The position numbers and the translations under genes were made by a program. From Pseudomonadota bacterium (lineage in GTDB: Bacteria; Pseudomonadota; Alphaproteobacteria; JAAXGF01), in NCBI GenBank assembly GCA_022563655.1, contig JADFMW010000060.1:1-11735 (forward strand): a stretch of DNA of 11,735 nt, read 5' to 3'. How positions within the stretch are numbered: the stretch's first letter is position 1; the number at the start of each line of letters is the position of its first letter. The notes beneath the pieces are model-generated. The model was not told the DNA's origin. It searched no databases and worked only from the letters and a program-made list of their open reading frames with translations. Below are positions 5,375-11,735 of this stretch, one piece after another.

Positions 5375-8197
5375 ATGTTGAGGTTGCTGCCTCGATCCGT
5401 GTTCGGATGCGCGCGCATCGCCGGGTGCCTGCTCCTGGCGATGGCCTGGGCCGGCGACGCCGCGCCCGCCGAGCACCCCGTAACCGACAAGGAGCAGTCG
5501 AAAGTCTATTACGCCGAGGCCCGCGCCCTCTTCGACAAGGGGCGCCTCGCGCCCGCCGTGATCGAGCTCAAGAACGCGCTCAAGAACGATCCCGACAACC
5601 TTGCGGCGCGCTACCTGCTTGGCGAACTCTACGTGCGGCTGGGCGATGGAGTCGCCGCGGAGAAAGAGCTGCGGGAGGCGCGGCAGCGGGGTCTCGACGA
5701 GGCGCCGGTGCTCGTGACCCTGGGCCGCGCCTACCTGCTGCAAGGCAAGTACGACCAAGTCCTCGACGAGATTCGCAGCGCCGACCGCGGCGACGAGATC
5801 GAGGCCGGGATTCTGCTCTTGCGCGCGCAGGCCTATGTCGGATTGGACCGCTTGGAAGAGGCGACGGAGGCGTTCGAAGGCGTGGCGCGGCTGCGGCCCG
5901 ACGACCCCCGGCCCAAGGTTGCGATGGCCCGGCTGTGGATCGAGAAGGGTGATCTCGTGGTGGCCGAGGAGCAAGCCAACGCGGCCCTGACGCTTGCCCC
6001 TCGGGTGGCCGATGTGTGGGTCCTCATGGGCCAGATTCGGCGTCTCAACGGTGATCTCGATGTCGCGATCGGCCATTTTGACATGGCGATCGAGATCGAC
6101 CCGAGGTCCCTTGCGGGCCGGCTCGAGAGGGCGGCGTTGTTGATCGATCTCGAGCGGGACGGCGAGGCGAAGATCGATATCGACGCCGTGCGCCAACTGG
6201 CGCCGAACCACCCGTTAGCGCTCTACCTGTCGGCGCTGCTCGCGGCGAAGCAGAGGAACTATCGGGCGGCCGAGGCCGCTTTGCTGCAAGCACTGCGCAC
6301 CGTCGAGGGCCACCTCCCCAGCATATTCCTGCTCGGGGTGGTCACATATGCCCAGGACGATCTCGACGCGGCCGCAGCCAATCTGAGTACATACCTCAAG
6401 GCGGACCCCGACCATGCGGCGGCGCGCAAGCTGCTCGGCGCCGCCTTGATCCGCAAGAACGAGCCCATCAAGGCCATCGAGGTGCTGCTCCCGGTCTTGC
6501 AACTTGTGCCCAACGACCGCCAGACCCTGGCCTTGCTGGGCAGCGCCCACATGCAGAACCGGCTCTACTCTGAAGGCACGAGGTACCTCGAGAGGGCGGC
6601 CGCGGCGGCCCCGCAGGCGGCAACCGACTCCACCCAGCTCATGTTGAGCCGCCAAGCGATCGGCGGCGAGTCGGAGTTGGGGGCGGCGGATCGGGAGCTA
6701 TCCGCCGAGCCCGACCCGCTCGAGGTGCAGGCGAGCATCCTTCGTACGCTTTCCCAGTTGCGCAACCGCGACTACGACGCGGCGCTCGCGGCGGCAACGG
6801 CGCTGGTCAGGGCCCTGCCCGGGAACCCGCTGGGCTACAACCTCCGGGCGACCGCTATTCTCGGCAAGGGGAACGTGGGCGCGGCGCGGAGCGATTACGA
6901 AAAGGCGCTCGAGATCGAGCCCCAATTCGTCCCGGCGCAGTTGAACCTGGCCCGGCTCGACCTCCGCGAGGGCAACGTCGAGGGGGCCAGGAAGCGGCTC
7001 GAGGCCATCCTCGAGCGTGATAGCGGTAACGCCGGCGCCCTGATCGCGCTCGCCGAGCTGGCCGTGGGAGAAGGCCGCAGCGACGTGGCGGTCTCCAGGC
7101 TCGAAAGCGCGCGCCAGGCGGACCCGCGCGGCATCGCCCCGCGGCTGCATCTGCTCAACCTTTACCTGCGCATGCGCGAGGGCGCGAAGGCGCTCGCGGT
7201 CGCGCGTGAGATCGAGCGAATCGCCAGCCCGAGCCCGCAGACCCTCGACGCCATCGCCCGGGCGCAGATCGCCGCCGGCGAGGCCCAACGCGCCGTCGCC
7301 ACCTATCGCCGGCTGGTCGAGCTCCGGCCCAACTCGGGCGAGGGCTACCATCGCTTGGCGGCGGCCCAGGCGGCGGCCAAGGACCAGGCCGGGTCCCGCG
7401 AGAGCTTGCGCACGGGCACTTCGGTCGAGCCGGGTTATCTCCCTGGCTGGGTCTCGCTCATCGAGCTCGAGCTGCGCGCGAAACGGCCCGGCGAGGCGCT
7501 CAATGTCGCCGCGGCGCTGCGCAACGAGCGGCCCGACTCCGCCATCGGCGACATGCTTGCCGGCGACGTCATGATGCGGGTGGAGAAGTTCTCCGACGCC
7601 GCCGACGCCTATCTGGCGGCGATGGAGAAGGAGAACAGCGCGGCGCTCGCCCGGCGTCTCTACAGCGCCCACATGCGCGCGGGCGACGCCGACGCGGCGC
7701 TGGCCGCGCTCGAGGACTGGCTCGCGGCCAATCCCGACGACCGGGCCACGCAACGCGACCTCGCGGGCGCCTATCTCGAGGCCCGGCGCTACGAGCCGGC
7801 CATCGAGCACCACCTGCGGCTGCTCGAGGCAGACTCGGACGATCCCATGATCCTGCGCAACCTGGCGCGGGCTTACGGAGAGGTGGGCGATCCGCGCGCG
7901 CTGAGCTATGCCGAAAAGGCGTACGCGATTGCCCCGCAATCGGTGCAGGCGCTCGACACGCTGGGCTGGATCCTGGTGCGCCGCAGGCAGACCGCGCGCG
8001 GCCTGGATCTGCTTGCGAAAGCCAGGGCCCTGGCGCCTCGGGAACCCGTGATCGGCTACCATGTTGCGGCGGCGTTGGCCGCGCTGGGGCGGCGCGACGA
8101 GGCGCGCCTCGCGCTCAAGAACATCCTCGAATCCGGCACGCCCTTCGACGCCGACGACGAGGCGCGCGCCCTCTTGCGGAAGCTGTCGGGCGACTGA
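5375..8197 (+). CDS. prsT: Periplasmic TPR-repeat protein of the PEP-CTERM/XrtA-associated PrsT type
   Basis: The 940-residue product has an export signal, with hydrophobic core at about 15-26 and probable signal peptidase I cleavage after AAPA (29-32). The rest is a long array of tetratricopeptide repeats. The first repeats (AVIELKNALKNDPDNLAARY, then LLGELYVRLGD) and the last (PRALSYAEKAYAIAPQSVQA, then LDTLGWILVRR) closely resemble the PrsT family, whose members are also about 900 residues. PrsT accompanies exosortase XrtA, PEP-CTERM proteins and exopolysaccharide genes, and is thought to be a protein-interaction scaffold in export or assembly. The family is often described as a lipoprotein, but here Cys18 of IAGC precedes the hydrophobic core instead of ending it, so lipidation is unlikely. 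No exosortase, EPS gene or PEP-CTERM protein occurs in this window. A strong AAGGAG seven bases upstream fixes the start. A generic TPR scaffold unrelated to PEP-CTERM sorting remains possible. The 43-base gap to speE allows co-transcription. Confidence 0.78.
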   Translation: MLRLLPRSVFGCARIAGCLLLAMAWAGDAAPAEHPVTDKEQSKVYYAEARALFDKGRLAPAVIELKNALKNDPDNLAARYLLGELYVRLGDGVAAEKELREARQRGLDEAPVLVTLGRAYLLQGKYDQVLDEIRSADRGDEIEAGILLLRAQAYVGLDRLEEATEAFEGVARLRPDDPRPKVAMARLWIEKGDLVVAEEQANAALTLAPRVADVWVLMGQIRRLNGDLDVAIGHFDMAIEIDPRSLAGRLERAALLIDLERDGEAKIDIDAVRQLAPNHPLALYLSALLAAKQRNYRAAEAALLQALRTVEGHLPSIFLLGVVTYAQDDLDAAAANLSTYLKADPDHAAARKLLGAALIRKNEPIKAIEVLLPVLQLVPNDRQTLALLGSAHMQNRLYSEGTRYLERAAAAAPQAATDSTQLMLSRQAIGGESELGAADRELSAEPDPLEVQASILRTLSQLRNRDYDAALAAATALVRALPGNPLGYNLRATAILGKGNVGAARSDYEKALEIEPQFVPAQLNLARLDLREGNVEGARKRLEAILERDSGNAGALIALAELAVGEGRSDVAVSRLESARQADPRGIAPRLHLLNLYLRMREGAKALAVAREIERIASPSPQTLDAIARAQIAAGEAQRAVATYRRLVELRPNSGEGYHRLAAAQAAAKDQAGSRESLRTGTSVEPGYLPGWVSLIELELRAKRPGEALNVAAALRNERPDSAIGDMLAGDVMMRVEKFSDAADAYLAAMEKENSAALARRLYSAHMRAGDADAALAALEDWLAANPDDRATQRDLAGAYLEARRYEPAIEHHLRLLEADSDDPMILRNLARAYGEVGDPRALSYAEKAYAIAPQSVQALDTLGWILVRRRQTARGLDLLAKARALAPREPVIGYHVAAALAALGRRDEARLALKNILESGTPFDADDEARALLRKLSGD

Positions 8198-8240
8198 CGC
8201 CCGCGGCGCGCCGGGCGGAGCGGCAGCGAGGGTCGGCGCC

Positions 8241-9092
8241 ATGGCCGAGTGGTACACCGAGATCCTGTATCCCGAGCTGGCGCAGCGGCTGCGCATCGAC
8301 AAGGTCGTGTTTCACGAGAAGACCCGCAATCACGAGATCATGATCTTCGAGCACGCCCTGCTCGGCCGGGTCCTCACCCTCGACGGCGTGCTGCAGGTGA
8401 CCGAGGCCGACGAGTACGTCTATCACGAGATGATCGCCCACGTGCCGCTGCTCGCCCACGGCGCGGCGCGGCGCGTCCTGATCGTCGGCGGCGGCGACGG
8501 CGGCAGCCTGCGCCGCTGTCTCATGCACGACGTGGAGAAAGTGACCGTGGTCGAGATCGACCGCACCGTGGTCGAGTGCTGTCGGCGCCATCTGCCGGCG
8601 ATCGGGGCCGGCGCCTTCGACGACGCCAGGGCCGAGCTGGTGATCGGCGACGGCCATGGCTTCGTCACCAAGACGAAGGACAACTTCGACGTCATCATCG
8701 TCGATTCCACCGATCCGATCGGGCCGGGAGAGGCGTTGTTTTCACGGCAGTTCTACGCCCACTGCCAGCGATGCCTGGCGCCGGGCGGCGTCCTCGTTAC
8801 CCAGAACGGGGTGCCGTTCCTGCAAGGCGACGAGTTGCGCGACGCCGCCCGGCGGCGCGGCGCGCTGTTCGCCCATGCGGGCTTCTATATCGCGGCCATA
8901 CCGACGTATTACGGCGGCTACATGGCTTTCGGCTGGGCCAGCGACGGCGCCGATTTGCGGTGCCAATCGGTCGATGAGATCCGCGAGCGCTTCCAGGCGG
9001 CCGGCCTCGAGACGCGGTTCTATACGCCCGAAATCCACGTCGGCGCCTTCAACCTGCCGCCCTTCATCGCCGATCTCGCGCGCATCGGCTAG
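8241..9092 (+). CDS. speE: Spermidine synthase (polyamine aminopropyltransferase)
   Basis: The 283-residue cytosolic enzyme transfers the aminopropyl group of decarboxylated S-adenosylmethionine to putrescine, giving spermidine and methylthioadenosine. E. coli SpeE has 288 residues. The N-terminal beta-domain contains ILTLDGVLQ-like sequence (VLTLDGVLQVTEADEYVYHE). The Rossmann domain has the nucleotide motif GGGDGG (83-88), the acidic VEID that follows, and the catalytic loop DSTDPIGPGE with Asp155 and Asp158. QNGVPFLQ and the PTYYGGYMAFGWAS strand close the substrate pocket. All signature residues are in place, so the enzyme should be active, although aminopropyl acceptor choice cannot be read from sequence. 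A GAGGG stretch (8228-8232) eight bases upstream supports the ATG at 8241. No speD (SAM decarboxylase) or speC/speA is in view. It follows the TPR gene by 43 bases and precedes the alkyltransferase-like gene by nine, so the last two are very likely co-translated. Confidence 0.95.
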   Translation: MAEWYTEILYPELAQRLRIDKVVFHEKTRNHEIMIFEHALLGRVLTLDGVLQVTEADEYVYHEMIAHVPLLAHGAARRVLIVGGGDGGSLRRCLMHDVEKVTVVEIDRTVVECCRRHLPAIGAGAFDDARAELVIGDGHGFVTKTKDNFDVIIVDSTDPIGPGEALFSRQFYAHCQRCLAPGGVLVTQNGVPFLQGDELRDAARRRGALFAHAGFYIAAIPTYYGGYMAFGWASDGADLRCQSVDEIRERFQAAGLETRFYTPEIHVGAFNLPPFIADLARIG

Positions 9093-9101
9093 AGCGGGCC
9101 C

Positions 9102-9431
9102 GTGGCCTCGCGCGAATACGAAACCTACTACGCGATCATCCGCGGTGTTCCGCGGGGCCGGGTCATGACCTACGGCGACGTCGCGCATTACGCCGGGCGC
9201 CGAGGCCATGCGCGGCGGGTCGGCTACGCCCTGTTCACGCTTTCCGACAGGCGCGTGCCGTGGTGGCGGGTGGTCAACGCCCAAGGCGGCATCAGCCACC
9301 GCCCGCGCGACGGCCGCCCCGACGACGTGCAACGGACGCTGCTCGAGGCCGAGGGGGTCGAGTTCGACGTCCAGGGACGCATCGACCTCGCCCGCTACCG
9401 CCACCGCCCCGAGGGTGCCGTGGCGTCGTAG
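9102..9431 (+). CDS. atl: Alkyltransferase-like (ATL) DNA-lesion-binding protein, MGMT family without the acceptor cysteine
   Basis: The 109-residue product matches the C-terminal DNA-binding domain of O6-alkylguanine-DNA alkyltransferases. The acceptor motif PCHRV is replaced by P53-W54-W55-R56-V57, so alkyl transfer to cysteine is impossible. Such proteins (S. pombe Atl1, 108 residues; E. coli YbaZ) bind O6-alkylguanine, flip the base and hand the lesion to nucleotide excision repair. The helix-turn-helix (MTYGDVAHYAG, then HARRVGYAL) carries the expected Tyr24 and the arginine finger Arg38, matching Tyr25 and Arg39 of Atl1, while Trp54 matches Trp56. Most ATLs have Trp-His or Trp-Gln at the active site; the Trp-Trp pair is a minor variant. 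The start is a GTG, nine bases after the speE stop, with GAGCGGG as a weak ribosome binding site; the next ATG (codon 22) would delete the start of the domain. It converges on the downstream minus-strand gene with a 12-base gap. Confidence 0.9.
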   Translation: MASREYETYYAIIRGVPRGRVMTYGDVAHYAGRRGHARRVGYALFTLSDRRVPWWRVVNAQGGISHRPRDGRPDDVQRTLLEAEGVEFDVQGRIDLARYRHRPEGAVAS

Positions 9432-9443
9432 ACCGGGCCGGGC

Positions 9444-10439
9444 TCAGTGGCTGGGGTTGAGGCGCAGGTAGTCGTAACGGTCGGCGGAGCGCACCACGAT
9501 CTCGCGCACGGCGCCGCCCCGCAACACCGTCAGCGAGACGTCGACGCCGGGTGCGCCCAAGGCCCAGACGCGGCGAAACAGCCCGGCCATGCTGGTCACG
9601 CTTTCGCCGGCGACCGCGAGCACGATGTCGTCGGCCTTCACGCCCGCCTTGCGCGCCGGACCCTCGGGCGAGACGCGGGTGACGAAGACGTGGCCGCGCA
9701 GCTCCTCGGTGAACATGCCGAGCCACGGACGCCGACGGCCGGGCCCGCGGCCGAAGGCGAGCAAGTCGCCGAGAATGGGCTTGAGCAGGTCGATGGGGAC
9801 GAACATGTTGCCGGGAACCTGCGTCTCGCCCGGCACGGCGTCGCCGACGATGAGCGAGCCGATGCCGAGGAGCTTGCCGTCGGGGCCGATGAGCGCGGCG
9901 CCTCCGAACCGAGGGTAGGGCGGCGCGGTGAAGATGGCGTTGTCGAGCAGGTACTCCCAGTAGCCGGCGAACTCGCGGCGCGAGACGACCATGGCGCGCC
10001 GGGCCACCCCGGGGCCGCCGTGCGCCGCCACCAGGACGACGGCGTTCTCGCCCAGCGCGCTCGAGTCGCCCAGATCGATCGGCTCGATCGGCCGGGCGCC
10101 GGGCGGCACGTCCGCGCGCAAGAGGCCGAAGCCGGTGTCGTAGTCGTAGGCGACGATCTCGGCGGGTGCGCGCCGGCCGCCGACGACGATATTTACCGAT
10201 TCGGCCTCGAGGATGAGATAGCCGATGGTGAGGATCAGCCCGCCGGTGTCGATCACGACGCCGCTGCCGCTGCGCTCGGTACCCAGCGACTGCGCCGTGC
10301 GCGCGTCCGGCGGCACCTGCGCCTCGACCTGAACCACGGCGGCGAAGAGGTCTTCGGTGATCTCGGCGCGCGCCGAGCCCGGCGCCGCCAGGCATAGCGC
10401 CGCGAGAACCAATGCGGTTAATCGGCGGGTGCAGAACAT
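9444..10439 (-). CDS. Catalytically dead HtrA/DegP-like protein: trypsin-like fold plus PDZ domain, periplasmic
   Basis: The 331-residue product has a Sec signal peptide (core 7-19, cleavage after ARA, 23-25), a chymotrypsin-like domain (about 30-225) and one PDZ domain (about 238-320, with LGM and GPARKAGVKADDIVLAV). The fold matches HtrA strand by strand, for example SGSGVVID at 57-64. The triad does not: the TNxHVV His is Tyr74 in LTIGYLI, the SDIAL Asp is Gly103 in YDTGFGLL, and the GNSGGAL Ser is Phe178 in PRFGGAAL. All three positions are changed while frame, length, signal and PDZ are intact, so this is probably a pseudoprotease that binds unfolded or C-terminal peptides, not a decaying gene. 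The ATG at 10439 is preceded by a strong GGGGAGGG (10452-10445) five bases away; an in-frame upstream start would add 15 residues before the signal peptide and lacks support. Function and partner are unknown. Confidence 0.88.
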   Translation of the reverse strand: MFCTRRLTALVLAALCLAAPGSARAEITEDLFAAVVQVEAQVPPDARTAQSLGTERSGSGVVIDTGGLILTIGYLILEAESVNIVVGGRRAPAEIVAYDYDTGFGLLRADVPPGARPIEPIDLGDSSALGENAVVLVAAHGGPGVARRAMVVSRREFAGYWEYLLDNAIFTAPPYPRFGGAALIGPDGKLLGIGSLIVGDAVPGETQVPGNMFVPIDLLKPILGDLLAFGRGPGRRRPWLGMFTEELRGHVFVTRVSPEGPARKAGVKADDIVLAVAGESVTSMAGLFRRVWALGAPGVDVSLTVLRGGAVREIVVRSADRYDYLRLNPSH

Positions 10440-10537
10440 CGCGTCCCTCCCCAGGACGCGGCGAGGACGGCCACGGTAAACCACGGCACGGGAGATTACC
10501 AGCGCCGCCCGTTTCAGGTAGTGCCTCGGTTTGAAAT

Positions 10538-10551
10538 TTGATGCGCCGCAA
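10538..10551. promoter_or_regulatory. FNR/NnrR-like binding site, TTG-N8-CAA
   Basis: TTGATGCGCCGCAA fits the TTG-N8-CAA spacing of the FNR/CRP superfamily. The left half, TTGAT, is the FNR/Anr half-site, and the right half reads TTGCG on the other strand, as in NnrR-type sites. Such regulators control nirK in denitrifying alphaproteobacteria in response to low oxygen and nitric oxide. The site lies 434 bases upstream of the nirK start, which is far, and about 100 bases upstream of the divergent HtrA-like gene. It could serve either gene or be a chance match. Confidence 0.35.
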
Positions 10552-10714
10552 GCACAAAGCGCACTCGAATGTCGGCTTAGCGCTCCGAAGCGGTCGTCAC
10601 TGAGGGTGTGCTTGGACTACCGGTCCTAGCCACAAGCAGAAGTCGGACGCGCTCGTCTGCCGGATCGATTTCTACATCTCTGCTCGCTAATTTTGGTCGA
10701 GGGGAGGGTCATAG

Positions 10715-10897
10715 ATGGACCCCGGTCCTGCTAGCCGGAGCCCCGCCGCTTTGCCATCTGCGAAACATGCAGAAGGTGCATACCTGAGGTGCTATCGCAA
10801 CAATTGTGAGATCGGCGCGCCGTGCCAATATACTGGACAGAATCTGAAGCGCTACAGCGGGATGCAAAGCACAAATGAACCAGCTACGTCTGCATAG
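10715..10897 (+). CDS. Doubtful small hypothetical protein, 60 residues
   Basis: I do not recognise this product. The ATG at 10715 follows a purine-rich GAGGGGAGGG (10699-10708) by six bases, which is a good ribosome binding site, and the reading frame is open for 60 codons. The predicted peptide is polar, has three cysteines (CYRNNCEIGAPC) near its middle, and shows no signal peptide or membrane segment. It sits in the lower-GC spacer ahead of nirK, 87 bases from that gene's ATG. Its short length, its lack of resemblance to any family I know, and a promoter-like sequence inside it all argue for caution. It may be noncoding leader sequence of nirK or a remnant. Confidence 0.25.
   Translation: MDPGPASRSPAALPSAKHAEGAYLRCYRNNCEIGAPCQYTGQNLKRYSGMQSTNEPATSA
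10804..10834 (+). promoter_or_regulatory. Weak candidate promoter upstream of nirK
   Basis: TTGTGA (10804-10809) and TATACT (10829-10834) resemble sigma-70 boxes but are 19 bases apart, longer than the preferred 17. The -10 lies about 150 bases before the nirK ATG. The sequence falls inside the doubtful small reading frame at 10715-10897. This is a pattern match only. Confidence 0.2.
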
Positions 10898-10971
10898 AGC
10901 TGCTCATCGTAAACATGACTGCCCTTCGACGCCTCTCTCACCGAATTGGTTCGATAGCCGATGGCTAGTAT

Positions 10972-10976
10972 AGGAG
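10972..10976 (+). promoter_or_regulatory. Ribosome binding site that fixes the nirK start
   Basis: AGGAG stands eight bases before the ATG at 10985. Another ATG at 10977 is closer but runs into TGA after three codons and is out of frame, so the ATG at 10985, which opens the twin-arginine signal, is the start. Confidence 0.7.
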
Positions 10977-10984
10977 ATGGTAAG

Positions 10985-11735
10985 ATGACTGGATTTTCGC
11001 GAAGACAGCTCCTTGTCTCGGCCTCCGGAATTGGCGCGGCGGCGATGGCCTATGGAGCAATGAATACACCGGCGGGCGCTCTTTCAACTTCGCCGGGTGG
11101 TGCCATGCGAGAGGCCTCTCCACGGGCGATTAGGGTGAACTATGATAATCCGACGAACATAGACTCCCTGGAGCATATACGTCAGGAGCTCGTCCCACCG
11201 CCGTTCGTTCCAGCCCATGACCAGGTGGCGACCGGCGCGCCGAAGGTGATTCAGGTGCGCTTGGTGATCGAAGAGAAGCCCATGGTGATCGACGACGACG
11301 GCACGGAAATTCAGGCGATGACATTCAACGGTTCCGTCCCTGGGCCATTGATTGTCGCTCATCAAGGGGACTACATCGAGCTGACGCTGGAAAATCCAGA
11401 AGATAGCAGCCTCGATCACAACATCGATTTCCACGCCTCGACCGGCGCAATGGGAGGTGGAGCGCTCACCCACGTCCAGCCGGGTGAGAAAGCCGTTCTG
11501 CGGTTTCGTGCAACCAAGGCCGGCGTGTTCGTCTACCATTGCGCTCCGGGCGGCATCATGGTGCCGTGGCACGTCGTTTCCGGAATGAACGGCGCTTTGA
11601 TGGTATTGCCTCGGGATGGCTTGAAAGACCGCCTGGGCAATCCGGTGCGCTACGACCGCGCTTACTACATCGGTGAGCAGGACTTCTACGTGCCGACGGA
11701 CGAAAGCGGTAACTTCAAGCGCTATGAAGACTTAC
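10985..11735 (+). CDS. nirK: Copper-containing nitrite reductase, 5' part only (runs off window end)
   Basis: The first 250 codons are visible of a protein usually about 370-380 residues long; the rest lies beyond the window. NirK reduces nitrite to nitric oxide in the periplasm during denitrification, taking electrons from azurin, pseudoazurin or cytochrome c. The N-terminus carries a twin-arginine signal (SRRQLL, residues 5-10, then an Ala/Gly-rich stretch), as expected for a Tat-exported copper enzyme. The first cupredoxin domain has every ligand expected of it. Type 1 copper: His145, Cys186, His196, Met201. Type 2 copper: His150 and His185. The catalytic aspartate is Asp148 in NIDFHASTG. 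CAPGGIMVPWHVVSGMNG has one residue more between Cys and His than the A. faecalis enzyme, matching the class I rhizobial form. The third type 2 His and the catalytic His lie outside. Residues 33-70 form an unusually long linker. GC is about 52-60% and codons such as ATA, TCA and GTA appear, unlike genes to the left. Confidence 0.95.
   Translation, partial: MTGFSRRQLLVSASGIGAAAMAYGAMNTPAGALSTSPGGAMREASPRAIRVNYDNPTNIDSLEHIRQELVPPPFVPAHDQVATGAPKVIQVRLVIEEKPMVIDDDGTEIQAMTFNGSVPGPLIVAHQGDYIELTLENPEDSSLDHNIDFHASTGAMGGGALTHVQPGEKAVLRFRATKAGVFVYHCAPGGIMVPWHVVSGMNGALMVLPRDGLKDRLGNPVRYDRAYYIGEQDFYVPTDESGNFKRYEDL

Larger units (their letters stand above)
10440..10984. other. Gene-poor 545-base spacer between the HtrA-like gene and nirK; start of lower-GC segment
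   Basis: The first 60 bases hold the HtrA-like gene's ribosome binding site and upstream sequence. From about 10500 GC drops: 34, 36, 36 and 33 G/C per 60 in lines 10501, 10561, 10681 and 10801, against 39-51 in genes to the left. The stretch contains an FNR/NnrR-like palindrome, one doubtful 60-codon reading frame and a possible promoter, each listed separately. Reading all frames of 10500-10720 gave no recognisable gene remnant, and no transposase, tRNA or long inverted repeat was found. Confidence 0.6.

Noticed and set aside
5420..5428. IAGC near the PrsT-like N-terminus as a lipoprotein lipobox
   Set aside because: The cysteine comes before the hydrophobic core of the signal rather than at its end, so signal peptidase II processing there is implausible.
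8199..8216. GCCCG/CGGGC hairpin after the TPR gene as a terminator
   Set aside because: Five-base-pair stem with no T-tract, in a 43-base gap before speE that appears to continue the same transcription unit.
6698..8302. 534-codon open frame on the minus strand opposite the TPR gene
   Set aside because: Its composition is the Arg/Gly/Ala/His-rich type expected from antisense reading of GC-rich codons. It shows no family motif, and the + strand gene is well supported.
9447..10397. 316-codon + strand open frame opposite the HtrA-like gene
   Set aside because: No recognisable domain, composition typical of an antisense shadow, and the minus-strand gene has a signal peptide, fold motifs and a strong ribosome binding site.
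10500..10720. Remnant transposase or integrase at the GC junction
   Set aside because: Reading the frames on both strands gave only short, stop-interrupted peptides with no transposase or integrase motif, and no terminal inverted repeats or target duplications were visible.

Overview
The window looks like chromosomal DNA of a GC-rich proteobacterium, most likely an alphaproteobacterium of the Rhodospirillales or Rhizobiales kind. The grounds are the very high GC of positions 1-10500 (for example 51 of 60 bases in 3541-3600), the alphaproteobacterial look of several proteins, the dispersed GGGAGGGACCCGC-type palindromic repeat at the left edge, and a NirK with the CAPGGxMxPWH spacing seen in rhizobial enzymes. 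The taxonomic call is an inference from sequence feel, not from a search.

Layout. Positions 1-104 hold a hairpin and a 35-base direct repeat. Positions 288-2538 hold a probable two-gene unit on the + strand: a TVP38/TMEM64 (DedA-like) membrane protein and a flavin disulfide oxidoreductase, a pair known elsewhere as neighbours or fusions. Positions 2607-4001 encode an orphan membrane sensor histidine kinase. It runs tail to tail, 9 bases apart, into an RlmI-type 23S rRNA cytosine methyltransferase (5204-4011, minus strand). Diverging from the methyltransferase is a + strand run: a 940-residue periplasmic TPR protein resembling PrsT of the PEP-CTERM/exosortase system (5375-8197), spermidine synthase SpeE (8241-9092) and an alkyltransferase-like DNA-lesion-binding protein (9102-9431). 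That run meets a minus-strand HtrA/DegP-like protein (10439-9444) whose whole catalytic triad is replaced while its PDZ domain remains.

From about 10500 to the end, base composition falls to roughly 52-60% GC. This segment contains a 545-base gene-poor stretch with an FNR/NnrR-like palindrome and one doubtful 60-codon reading frame. It is followed by the first 250 codons of nirK, a Tat-exported copper nitrite reductase that runs off the right edge. The break in composition and codon use suggests that nirK and its flank have a different history from the rest.

How the genes work together. Most of the window is an ordinary mixture of housekeeping and envelope functions rather than one pathway. 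The best points for a second look are the triad-less HtrA homologue, the PrsT-like protein with no exosortase genes in view, the TVP38-oxidoreductase pair with its altered active site, the speE-atl coupling, and the compositional junction ahead of nirK. No CRISPR array, transposase, prophage, rRNA, tRNA or recognisable defence system was seen.
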